Shown here piece after piece: positions 22,659-33,598 of a DNA stretch of 45,633 bases. The number at the start of each line of letters is the position of its first letter. Position 1 is the stretch's first letter. This DNA is from Chloromonas sp. AAM2. Taxonomy: Eukaryota > Chlorophyta > Chlorophyceae > Chlamydomonadales > Chlamydomonadaceae. The notes under the pieces are model-generated. The model made no database searches. It saw nothing but the letters and a program-made list of their open reading frames with translations, and had not been told where the DNA came from. Where the stretch lies: positions 4,662-50,294 of the forward strand of contig QAXH01006180.1 of assembly GCA_004335635.1 (NCBI GenBank). Reading direction: 5' to 3'. The translations under genes were made by a program, and so were the position numbers.

Positions 22659-25600
22659 CTACTGCCATACCACCCCCTCAAACAGCTGTGCGTAGCTCAG
22701 CAGTGGTGCAGTCTTCTCTGCAATGATCTCCACCACCTTTCCGCTCGCTGCCTTTTCCGTCAGCGATGCCACACACACTTCAGCCACCTGCATAGAGCAA
22801 ACATGTGCCAGAAAGGTCAGTAATTACTCCACAATCCAGTCCGGCTGTACTGACGCCAAAACTCAGTGGTTTCCCAAAAAAAAAATTGTTGTACCAATTT
22901 CTACTGAATATGGTATGCTCACCAGTAAACATAATGATTTTATTCGTTTTACATACGTTCATCTCTCTTAGCTGTACACTATATACACTTAGCACTAAAC
23001 TTCCATTATGCTGTCCTGGTGGTTGAAGTTGCCCGCGTCAGAATAACTCATGGGCCATCCATTCAAAGTCAGTAGCCCTGCCTGGGCGTACGTGCTGACA
23101 TTCGGAGACAGGCAGACTGTGACTGCGCACCTGGCGGCGTAGAATTTTGCCTGCGGGCTGTCGGTTGCTTGGAGGCAGGCCGTAGTACCCGGCCGGCTTG
23201 ATGACCAAGTTGCCAGCGGTCTCCCCCTCTCCAAGCTTGGTTTGCAGGCCGCCTGCATGCGCCATGGGCTCAAGGGTTTTGGATACCAATCGGCTCTAGG
23301 CTGAAGGTTTCATGTGAAAACAACACGGACCACCGGTTGAGCGATAGATACAGCGATAGCGCTTGGCAAACCACGGCAGGAACTGTTGCCCTGGAGCCAA
23401 ACAGAGCGACAGCACTGAGGGCACACCACGCGGAAATCACCGGCTCAGTCAGATCGGTTTCCAAGCGTCGCCCTGCAAGCATGTGCTATGGCAGGTGCAT
23501 GCTTCTCAGAAGGCTGCCAACTTGCTGCCTCACATAAGGAAAGAACCCAGCCAACACTGTTGACTAGACTATGGATAAATACCTGTCATCGTCATTTTTT
23601 ATGTTTATCAAGGACTGCCAGCTTCCTTGTTTGTTGATTTTGCTGATTTTGTTGAGCAAGTTGCCTCGCCTACTGTAACTAAAGCTTCGAGCACCAACGC
23701 TTTGTGTCATGAGCCCCTGCCTCCCGGACTAGCCCAGGACTCTGGCATGAACCCTGCTTCCCCCTGTTCTCCCGTCACCACACTGATACCAGTGTTGTCC
23801 CAGAACTGGCAAACATCTTTTTGAGACTGCTTGCTGGGAGTAATGTCCCATTAATGTCCCATGTCTCCAGCGTCACATGCATGATCTAGTGTCTCACCTG
23901 GGCGCACGACCGTGTAGTCCAGTCCGCTGCGCTGCACAAACTCCTCCTCGCGCTGCGGTGCACATGGGCAATAACAGCTCATGGCAGTGCAGAGCAATGG
24001 AATTGCAAAGGGACTAAGCCATGGGACAGGACATGTAATGAGGCTGGCGGGCAAGGCGCTGAACAGCGGAGCGAGGGGCAGACCCATACGCACATGACAC
24101 GCGCAGTGTTGCATGCACACATGCAAACAGGATTCAGAGATGAGTCGCCCTTCCAGCTGCAGGCGACATGTCCACAACACCGTTTGTCATCCGGACAAAA
24201 GGTAAACATCTAGGCTTAGGATGGTGGGTGGTGTAGATTTGCTGGTTGGGTGTTAACAGGTCACATACCCGTGGGCTGCTGTGGTGTCTTGAGCACGCAT
24301 GGGTTCTAAGAGCCATTTTGGCAACCAAGCCTAGATTTGCGCTGGATTTGACAGTTGATGGTAAACAAGCGGTAAAGAAGGCTCTTACATTCTACTGTTT
24401 AAGTCGAGTTGGACACTTGCCTTGGTGACAAGTGTAAACTACTGGATGGCTGCCGGTGGTTAAAGAGGACTGATGCAGTGTTGAGATACTTTGACTGATG
24501 CTGTGCAAGTTGATTGAATGAAGGCTATCAACTACCATTCTTAAGAATGGTTGATATTTCGCCTTGGAACTGGTGCAGTCCCAAGATACTTGCCTTCTTC
24601 CAGAAGCAAGTTCCCCAGAACAGGTTGAGTGGGTTGATGATGTCGTCTGTTCCGATGGAGGTGACGAGGACAAACTTCTTCAGCTTCTTCTGGGCACTGA
24701 CGGCAACAAGGTTGGCCACACCCTCAGATAGGTTGTACGAGCCAAAGGGGTCGGTTATGTCAGTTGTTCCTGTTGCACAGATGATGGCGTTGCACCCCTC
24801 CAGGGCACCTGGAGCGCAGGGGAAGACAGGTACAGGATTAGCTGCTGTGCATGACAGGCAGTTGTGAACATGGCATGCAAGATTACAGGTACAAGATTAA
24901 ACGCTGCAAATCATAGGCGTTGGTCAACATGTCATGCACAGGATCGGGGCGGTGATGTGCATGTTGGTTGAGGCAGAAGGAGAGTGCGTAGTAGAGAACC
25001 GTAAACACTGTAAATATGCAGTGCAGAGAAGCTGGCCGGTGACGTCGTTATCATTCCATGGCTTTGCATGGTTCAACCCATGGTACTGCAGTTGGTGATG
25101 TGCATGATGGTAAAGGCAGAGATACAGGTCCTGGCATGCACTTGCCTGGCAGTGTTGCGTACTGCCGGACATCAGCCCTCACCACCTCCACCTGACCGCT
25201 GGTCACACCAGGCAGGACGGATCTCTGCAATGACACATCAGCACACGCATTGCTCGAGTCACTATCATTGTTGTCAGTGTGCGCTTGTCACAACTGAGCC
25301 TAACCTTGCTGCATGCTGGTTGCGGTGCAGAGCATCAGGCCAGGACAAAGGAGGCATGAAGACCAGGTGTCAATTGCTTGCACATGCAAACTGGCATGGA
25401 GACATGCGTGGATGTGGAGTAGAAATGTAACGAACAGAGCAGTACTGGTTTCAGGGCAGCCATCAGCAAATGGCTGTGCAAGCTGCTTCAGCTATATCGT
25501 GTTCATGTCTACTTACCGCTTTGCTGGTGTCCCGCACAAGCGCCCTCACAGGCACATTCTGCTCCACAAGCACCTCCACCAACCGCCTGTGCATCATGTG

Positions 25601-26243
25601 GCAAAGACACCATGTGATTCCCATGTGGTGTGATTCCCATGCAGTGTGGCTTTGAGTTTGTGCGGCATGTGTGTGAATGTCGGGGTTCTGCAACAACGAG
25701 GAAACATGGATCGTGCCCGTCGCTTGAAATGCAAGCTTTGCTAGCGGAACTCAAACCTGCTCTTTACTATGGCGCCAGGTGTGACATTGGACGCCATCCA
25801 AATCTGCCCATGCCCGCATGCTTGCAGCACATGCCATGTGCAAGGGTGTGCCCACCTGCCCACTCCTCCTGTGGCGCCTGCCACAAGGACTTTAAATTCA
25901 CTCAATGCCTTGGTGTCCAGAGCGGGGCTGATCGTGGGGAACGCGCCAGGGCCGGCTGCAGATGTAGGGCCCATGCGTTGAGTTTCTGAGCACACACAAT
26001 CGACAACACAGGAAGTCCCACCAGTGTGCTTTCCCAGAAGCTGCATGCACAAGTGTTAGACTTGGGCTCGTCCACGAGATGCATGCCGTTGATAGAAGCA
26101 GCAGTTGTCCTTGGTATGTGGCTCCGAGACAGTAGGTGGCGTGGCACCGGTGTGAACTCACTGCGAGCATGGACATCCCGCACGAAGGCTGGTACTCTTG
26201 AAGTTGTGCCTGTGCGTGCTGGCAAGGCATGGCGTGCCTGCAT
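22659..26243 (-). CDS. Atypical SDR, NAD(P)-binding Rossmann protein, probably plastid-targeted
   Basis: Minus-strand exons 26087-26243 (3' end uncertain), 25856-25955, 25517-25586, 25146-25224, 24594-24808, 23898-23952, 23131-23252 and 22659-22787 give about 308 aa with closing phases. The N-terminus (MQARHALPARTGTTSRVPAF...) is Arg/Ser/Thr-rich like a transit peptide. The Rossmann motif is VLVAGATGGVGR. Then come VPVRALVRDTSKA, VRADVRQYATLPGALEGCNA, ICATGTTDITDPFG, FVLVTSIGTDDIINPLNLFW, FWKK, RSGLDYTVVRPGG and KVVEIIAEKTAPLLSYAQLF. This is the atypical SDR subgroup that includes plant chloroplast proteins such as that of At2g34460 and the Tic62 NAD(P)-binding domain. The usual catalytic YxxxK is not evident. 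The reaction is unknown. Two introns start with GC (see findings). Head-to-head with the coiled-coil gene. Confidence 0.8.
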
Positions 26244-26577
26244 TATGAAACACTGCCTTGGAAAGTGCAGGTGGATACTCGTCCGTGAAGTTGGAGCTCA
26301 ACTGGCAGCTTGCGATTCCGTGCGTGCTGGATGTAATGTGATAATGTCTCGATGACTGTTGTGACTTTCTGATATCTCTGGCTACTAGAGGGACAAAATA
26401 ACAACAGCAAAACGGGCTGAGCCAACCGACAGCGGCACGGACATGTCTCCAGCGAGGAACGAGACATTCACAATCCGCAAGCGTCATACTGCAACCGGGT
26501 CTACATCTGTCAGCGCGGCTCGCTGTGCATGCCTCCGCAGTGACATTTCTCCCAGCATCCAAACAAGCTCTGCTGCA
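26244..26577. promoter_or_regulatory. Shared 5' region of the SDR and coiled-coil genes
   Basis: Divergent start codons are 199 bp apart if the plus-strand gene starts at 26443, or 334 bp if it starts at 26578. No defined promoter motif is seen. Confidence 0.4.
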
Positions 26578-28072
26578 ATGCATCACACACAGCGCACCGT
26601 GTTTGTGCTGGACAAGCCAAAGCCATTCTGGTACTCAGGAGCTGGAGTCCTTCTTCTTCTGCTGCTAGCCGGCTCATGGTAAGTTGCTCACATCGAAGGG
26701 GGGCGCATGCACACGTCACGATACCTGGCCCGCAACATGCAGGATGGAATAAGCACCGAATCAATTGTAGATACAGCGGGCGCACGCCTCAATCGCGGCA
26801 CATTTCTGGGAGGGTACGGAATGACATGTCGCGAACGCAGTGCTGGCTTTCCCAAAAATCCAGGCAGTGCCGGCCAACGCTGAACCATACAGCATTCATT
26901 TGCATGCCTGTGGTGGCGTCGTCTCAAATGCTTTGTCCTCCCTGCTGCGCAGTTTTCAGGGATACCGCTGGGTGGCGGGCTCTCAGGTGAGCAGACGACG
27001 GCAGCAGCAATTGATACACGTGGATTGAAATCCATCGCGATGGTGCATGAGTTGGTGAAAGTGGGGGGCGCCGCGTCACAAACCCTACTCTTTTCCATCG
27101 TGCTGCGCAGGTGGAGCAGGTTCCCACCTACAAGCCATTCAAAGCCAGCTTCTTGGGACGCAACTACAGGCTTCGCTTGCAAGAACAACAGGTACGATTC
27201 TACGGCCGGTGCAAGCCATCGGGAAGAAAGTGGAATGTGACAATGCCTGTTTGTGAGTAGAAGACTGACTGTGCTGCACATTGCTGCCTGCAGCTGATCG
27301 ACAAGCAAAATGAGATCCTGAGGCTTCAATACGAGATCAGCAAAGCCCAGCTGAACATGAAACTTCAAGCCAGCACCATGGAAGCTGCAGCCAACATGAT
27401 TGTAGCGCTTCAGGTGCGCGGCATGCTGCTACTCAACATCATCTGATATGCTGCCATCGGCCATCGGCTCACTTGGGCTTGACTTGGGCACACCTCTGCC
27501 TGCTCACGAGCATTGAAGGGGTGTATGCAAAGGTACATCAGTGCATGCAACAGGGTAGCAGTGTACCTCTCCTAGTGTACCTGCATGGGAGCTGTCGGTG
27601 CAGCTGCGCTCCTGACAACAGCAAGCCATAGGCCATGCAAGTACCTCCCGTGGGGCACCATGCACTGTAATGTGCCCATGCACCTGATCTACAAGCATGC
27701 ATGGTGACGCAGGACGCCTGTTCAATGCATGCGCTACACAATGCCCATGCATGTACATGCCATGCCATGACTGACTTCCCATGCTGCATACATACATCCT
27801 TGCAGGAGCGTGAGGCCCGGGAGCGCAAGGATGCTCTTAAGGCCAAATCCATCCTGGCTGAGAAGGTCAGCGCGCGTGCCGCCTGCCAAAGCAAGCGGTC
27901 AGGTCTAGAGAAGCAAATGAGTGCTTGCGGGGAGCAGCTGGATGGCATGACTGCCAAGCTGCGAGAAGGGGACTTAACACTGGGCCTGCCCGCTGTCCAA
28001 ACCCAGACCAATAACAGGGTTTGGAGGGGACATGGTACCATCATTCAGCGGCGTACGCGGCCTCCAATGTGA
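26443..28072 (+). CDS. Unknown single-span membrane protein with coiled coil
   Basis: Exons 26443-26678, 26953-26986, 27111-27191, 27294-27413 and 27806-28072 join in phase. Starting at 26443 gives 245 aa; starting at the in-frame ATG at 26578 gives 200 aa with the membrane span near the N-terminus, which I prefer slightly. One hydrophobic stretch (YSGAGVLLLLLLAG) is followed by GYRWVAGSQVEQVPTYKPF. A long charged heptad-like region then runs through LQEQQLIDKQNEILRLQYEI, LNMKLQASTMEAAANMIVAL and EREARERKDALKAKSILAEK. The tail is basic. I do not recognise the family. The shape suggests a membrane-anchored coiled-coil protein such as a tether or organelle-shaping factor, but this is only a shape argument. 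Consistent splice phases and good donors make the gene itself likely. Confidence 0.65.
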
Positions 28073-28197
28073 GTGTGGTTCACTCTGTGAATCATAGGCA
28101 CGTGCGTGAGCAGTGGCTCAGGGGCACACAGTCACGAAGACATTTGTCCTGAGCTTCCTGCACTGGATCACCTGCCTGGCAAGGCAGAGCAAAACAC

Positions 28198-28290
28198 AGG
28201 CAAGGAGAAGGGCAAGGGAGGGCAAGAGGGACATCGCTCATCTTCACTTCACTCAGAGAACCGAAGCGGAGCAAAAAGCATTGAGCTATG
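28198..28290 (+). repeat. Dispersed repeat, second copy of the MPP6 tail sequence
   Basis: 28246-28285 matches the MPP6 3' end at 39 of 40 positions, and the preceding AAGGGCAAGGGAGGGCAAGA resembles the MPP6 Gly/Lys-coding region. The two copies are in opposite orientation in the window. Confidence 0.8.
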
Positions 28291-28446
28291 GTAATGTGTG
28301 CAACGATGTGCCCAGTGGCTTGCGTGCTGCGCAAGATGGCCAAGAGCTGGGCGTGGGGCACTTGCCCCGGTGCTACCCATCACCAAGGGTTCAGTCACCA
28401 TGAGCTTGCATTCAGCACTGCAGTATGCTTGGTGTTTTGATGGCAC

Positions 28447-28869
28447 ATGGCTGGAGCTTACCGGCTCAACCCAGGACAGCCTCAATTGCTTGTTTCATAT
28501 GAGGGAAAGGCGTGTTGCACGCACTTGCTGGAGCGGAAGAGCAGTTGGTGCTTGTTGTGCTCGGCGCCAGAGGCACTGGAACTCCCACTGGGCAGCAAAG
28601 GCCGGTTGCTTGTGCGGTGCTATCCCATGGTGGTTTTTCCAGCGCATGCCCCAGGACCAACACATGAGGACTTTGGGCACACATACTATCAATCATGTAG
28701 GCATTCTGAGTCATTCATTCTGAGCCAGACCCACTTTGCGGAATCCGAAGTGCCAAACAGGCCTCCAGGCTGCTCGTTTGACTTCAAGTGCACCGGATTC
28801 ATCGGACTTGACAGGCCTGATGTGACTCGCCACCATGCTGCACATACAACACACGACACAAACCTGTGA
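28447..28869 (+). pseudogene. Possible decayed repeat-associated ORF
   Basis: A 140-aa frame (RLNPGQPQLLVSYEGKACCT, LLVRCYPMVVFPAHAPGPTH, DFGHTYYQS) has protein-like composition but no start context, no recognised domain, and is preceded by stops. A neighbouring frame just upstream also looks protein-like (VGHLPRCYPSPRVQSP), as if a longer gene had been frameshifted. The nearby dispersed repeat suggests a transposon-derived remnant. Confidence 0.25.
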
Positions 28870-30316
28870 TTTATAGCAGCATGTGCAAGGCCTTAAGCTG
28901 CCTGTTGATGCCATGAGATGCCTACATGATGATGACACTCCATGCATGTGGCGTGCGTCACGGGGCGCTGGAGTGCACCTGGGTAGGCGCCTGCACGCCC
29001 ATGGCGTCCGACTGCCGTTTGATTGCGGTGTGAGACTGTCTAGATTAGCTGTTGTAGGCACCACCTTGGACATGGCGCTTTCCATGCACATGGCGTGCAA
29101 TCTGCACAGACAGTAGGAGTGAACATTCAACAGGCGTGTTCATGCTTTGGGGCCATGCTGATCTGTTGACAGCCGTTTTCATACGCCTGTGGCAGTGCCA
29201 GCACCCCAGAAGCTGAAGGCTGTTAGCCCAGCACACGAGGAAACCGTTACGTGTGAGTTGTCATTGACATGTGGAAACGTTGGAAAGGAACAACTAAACT
29301 TTACGTGTGGTTGCTGACATTCTGACTGCTAGGGGGTAGGCTACGTTTGTTACCTCCCCCTTGTAGACGTGATATGCCAGCATGACACCATATGCCATGG
29401 CTGGGGTCAGCATTATGATTTCAATGCTGTGAGAACTGCCAAGTAACAGTACTTCAATCTGTTGCTCTCATAGCAGTTGGCTTTGCTGATTGTGCAATTG
29501 CCACCATTCATTAATTCAGTTTTGTATGATTTGTTCTCTCTCATTCTGATTCTCATTCTATCTCATTTAGAAACGGGCCTTGCCCGATTTGCAAGGCGTT
29601 TGTCCTGTGCAGTGCTTTGGCTATTGAGCCTCAGCCATTGTGCACAAGAAGTAGATGCAGTGCTGGCGAAGGCGCTTCCAATGGCAAAGTGCGTGGGAGT
29701 ACTACACTTTGTGCCCCCGACACTTAATAGAACTTGATACTTGTTGTACTGCCAATCAGGCAGTTTGAAACACAGGCACCAAGCCTTGGTGTGAGAAGAG
29801 TGGGCCTGGGTTCAGCAGCTGCACTGCAGCTAAGCAACTGCAACCCATACCCAGTCTTCTGACACTGAGACACAATGATGCGACAGGAGCTTCTTCCGTC
29901 GTCCGAGGTTTGTGTTTGTCAACTTAATGGCCTAAGCGAGCAAAGGCGCCTATAGAGCGACCTGCCACGGCCTGACCAGACTCTCAATGTAACTGCTCAA
30001 GTATTTGCGTCTCTGATTTGCGTTCCTCCACAGTGTCATCTACAGCGTTGATGTCCCAGTCATCAATTGTCAGCCACAGGCACCACAATACACCTTACAA
30101 GCACTGCACGTAGGTTGCCAGTCCACCGTCGAGCAGCGTTCCATAACCCTTGTATACAACTTGCTGCTGTGAGCTCCACAAGACTGGCTCGGGTTTGGGC
30201 CTAGGAACAGGCTGCACACTTTCACTGTTACAGTCGCCAGGACAGCCGACAGCAAAGTCAAGCAGCCTTCCATTTGTCCTGTGTGCAAAGCGCTGATTGC
30301 TTCACAGAAAAATAAA

Positions 30317-30568
30317 AAGTTTGCCAGTTCTGGGACAATTTTGGGACTGACATTGGAGCCAGTCTTTGTAGCTTTTGATGAATTGCGCAACGATCAGTGC
30401 CAAAGGTCGAAAATTTGAAGACACCGTTGTTGAATACTTCGACGAGTCCCTGTGAGAACCACGCACAGCTAATTCCACACCAAGGATGACACTTGCCCCC
30501 CCACAACGGGCACTTACAACACCAATTCCAGTGGCGTTATGAAAGATTGTCCCAGAACTGGCAAACTT
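30317..30568. repeat. Inverted pair of a 23-bp dispersed repeat
   Basis: AAGTTTGCCAGTTCTGGGAC at 30317 is mirrored by its reverse complement ending at 30568 (GTCCCAGAACTGGCAAACTT). Single related copies occur at 47-70 and 23796-23820. The pair could be the ends of a 252-bp inverted-repeat element. Confidence 0.65.
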
Positions 30569-31579
30569 CTTTTTTTTTGGGCTGGTTCTCTTGGCTTGGC
30601 TTCCAGATCCACCTCCTGACTTGACCTCTGTGCTTCAGTTTTGTTGCTCAGGGCAGGCTTGAAGGAACATTTATCCTTGTCTCAGGCATGGCTTGCTAGC
30701 GTCCGTGCTCAGTGCGTCTGGGGGCCCCGGCTGTGCTTTCTCTTCAACAGCGGGTAGACAAATCATTGTTACATGCCAACCACAAGTGGCGATCAAGCGA
30801 AATAACTGCAGGCCATCACTGCAAGGTCAAAAAGGCGTCTGCCATAACTGTAGATTTAAAGTCAGCTGATTCACACGTCCAGGAGCTGTCACATGCTTGA
30901 ATGTAATGAGACGCCAGCCTGGTATGCGAGGCTTGGCACATTGGACGCTAGGCATATTTGACATGGCTCACGACCAAGCAACAAGCTTGTGAAATCGTTC
31001 ATGCTGTATCGCCCGCCAGTGCAATAGGACGGGGTGCATCACCGAGAGAGAGCGAATGGATGGTGGCCGCATCGGGGTCAGCTGCTACAGGCAAGCACAT
31101 GAAAAACTACGTCCCGCACGAGACCCTACAGGGACTCATGCGCTGGCCGGGCTTGAGGGAGTCTGGCCACCAGTGCCGGCCCAAGCAATTCCCCAGCGGC
31201 CCAGGCCACGTCCGGCAGCGACACGTCTTCGCGCCAGCTCATGGCCAGAACAGCGCACGCACGCGCCCTGAGAGCAGCACAAGCATGGCAGCCAAGAGGG
31301 TGTTAAGCAAGCAGCAGTTCCTCTTCCTATCACGTCTTTGTGCCATCAACATGCATGTGCATCAATTGCAAGCTGAAGACAGGCACGGGCACAACTCCTT
31401 TGGTTGCGCTTGAATGCATGCAACTTCACCGCAGTATCATCAGGGACGGTCCCTGCTTTCATGACTGTGTCACCAAGCATGGGTGTGGTCAGTGAGGATG
31501 CTGCTACAGGCCTGTGTCAGGGCATGTTGTAACACGCCACCCACTGAAAACGCGGAGAATGCAAGCAACAAGGCCAAGC

Positions 31580-33428
31580 CTAACTATGGACTTGCACTAT
31601 GCCATGCTCTGGCACAGCCTGCCCTGCAGTGCTTGAGCATTTCAACACCCACTTGTCATTGTCCGCGTCAGGTCCTGTCATGAGTACGTCAGTGTCAACA
31701 CCGGGCGTCTGTGGCCGGAATGCCTCCGCCACCTTGGCCAGGGCAGCGGCACTGGTCCTGCAAGCGCAGCCACAGCAGCCACCAGAGCTCTGCCATCATT
31801 AGTGCACCACTGGGGTGTGTGCATGCGTGTGTGTTTGTGCGTGTGTGTGTGTGTATGTGTGTGTCGTGGGAGGTGTTGCACGTGCGCCACCACTTGCTTG
31901 TGCCGACCCAGCCAGCCATCCTTGCCCGTTATTATACGTCAACAAGCCTTCAGTACTGGCCTTGATATCCTTCAGCCTGGATCTCAACTCAAACACCAAG
32001 CAGGTGTGACCAACCAACCAAACACGCAACCAACCGACCAACCAACCAACCAACGAGCCAACTGACCAAAAGCCAACGTCCAAACGCACCGGGCTGCGGC
32101 CGTAGCTGCCTGGTCCCCTGCCGCCTCCACCCCTGCCGCCACCCGGTCCACCATGAGTCGATACAAAGCGCCCGCAGCCGCGTCCACCAACGCCCCGTGC
32201 ACGCATGTGGCGTCCGCCCGCCGCGCAACCTTAAGTGTGTTTGTCACGGCGGCAGTGTCAACCTCGCCCAATCCCGCGCCCGCCGGCCCGTTCGCGCTGC
32301 CGCTGCCGTCTGCGCCGTGCCCGTTGCGGCTGGTAACGACACCGTCCACATCCATCATAGAAGCAACCGACTCTGCAGTACACACGTGACCAGTTTGTCT
32401 GCACTCACAAGCTGCTGAGCACCCCAGATAATGAACATAACAGACAGCCTGGAAAGGGATCGCCTTCGCTTTAGATGTAGCCTCACTTGGCATACCTGGG
32501 TCGTGGTTGGTTGCCAGACCGCAAACAAACACCATTGCGGAAGGTCACCTTGTGTGCTGTCGCCATTGATCAGTGGCTGCAGCCTGTCCAGGTACGCCGG
32601 CAGCTGGGGCAGCAGCAGCAGCCGCACCGCCGCAGGGCCTAGCGCGGCCAGACCCACCACAGCACCTGTAAAGCACACGCAGTGAGAACCACGTGTGACA
32701 TGTGATCATGCTACGTCACATACAGATACGGCACATCTAGGACGTGTGCAACCATCACTTGGCAATCTTAAACGTAATACATCACACAGCAGCGCTGCAC
32801 TCAGTGCTTCGTATACAGTAATACAACGTTCACCGCGTTTCACACAGTCTGGTCATGTTTGGAATTTCCCAGTGCGACCCCAACACTGCCGTGACCTGAC
32901 AGCACCCCTCAGCTGCAGTTGTTGCTTGTTGCTACATGGTCTCAGATGGAGGCCATTGAGGCAGGCATGGGCTGATTGAACAACATGCGGCACCTTCATC
33001 TGCCTTCAGTTACGTACGTGTGTCTGTTGTGACTGCTCATGCGCGGGTCCTCTGGTGCATTGCCAGCCAAGTTCAAGGCCAAGCACCACCCAGCTGTGTG
33101 CTCACCATAGTGTGTGGTGAGCGGTTTACTCGTGTCTAGTAACGCTAACAGAAGTGTCCGTGTGACGCGCGGCTGAACGTTCAAGGCTACGTCACCAAAC
33201 CGAGCGCACACCTGCGGCAATGCAACACACACAAGCATGCGGTCAGGTGTACTAAGAGATAACTAACTCAAACCAGAATGTCGTCACGTGCAGCCTGTTG
33301 TTCAAGCTCTGACATGTAGGTTTTCTTCAACCATGTGGCCTAGGCCATAAGCGTTTTACAGGCTACAAACACTCATCCATGCATTGTACCAGTACACCCG
33401 CGCTGGGTGTTGCATGGGCACCTGTTTC

Positions 33429-33492
<64 letters not shown>

Positions 33493-33541
33493 NNNNNNNN
33501 NNNNNNNNNNNNNNNNNNNNNNNNNNNNNNNNNNNNNNNNN

Positions 33542-33598
<57 letters not shown>

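Larger units (their letters stand above)
28073..31579. other. Gene-poor region between the coiled-coil gene and TAF6
   Basis: About 3.5 kb without a convincing gene. It holds a dispersed-repeat copy (28198-28290), a possible decayed ORF (28447-28869), an inverted repeat pair (30317-30568) and a pyrimidine-rich patch near 29527-29567. A 151-aa open frame at 30958-31413 has no recognisable motif. Confidence 0.5.

Noticed and set aside
30958..31413. 151-aa open frame as a gene
   Set aside because: No domain, no splice context, and GC-rich sequence open on both strands; kept only as a note in the spacer entry.
31984..32535. TAF6 ending by read-through at 31984
   Set aside because: The tail would be encoded by a GGTT microsatellite. 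A good gtgcgt donor at 32089 and a downstream exon in the right phase give a more natural end, though retention remains possible.
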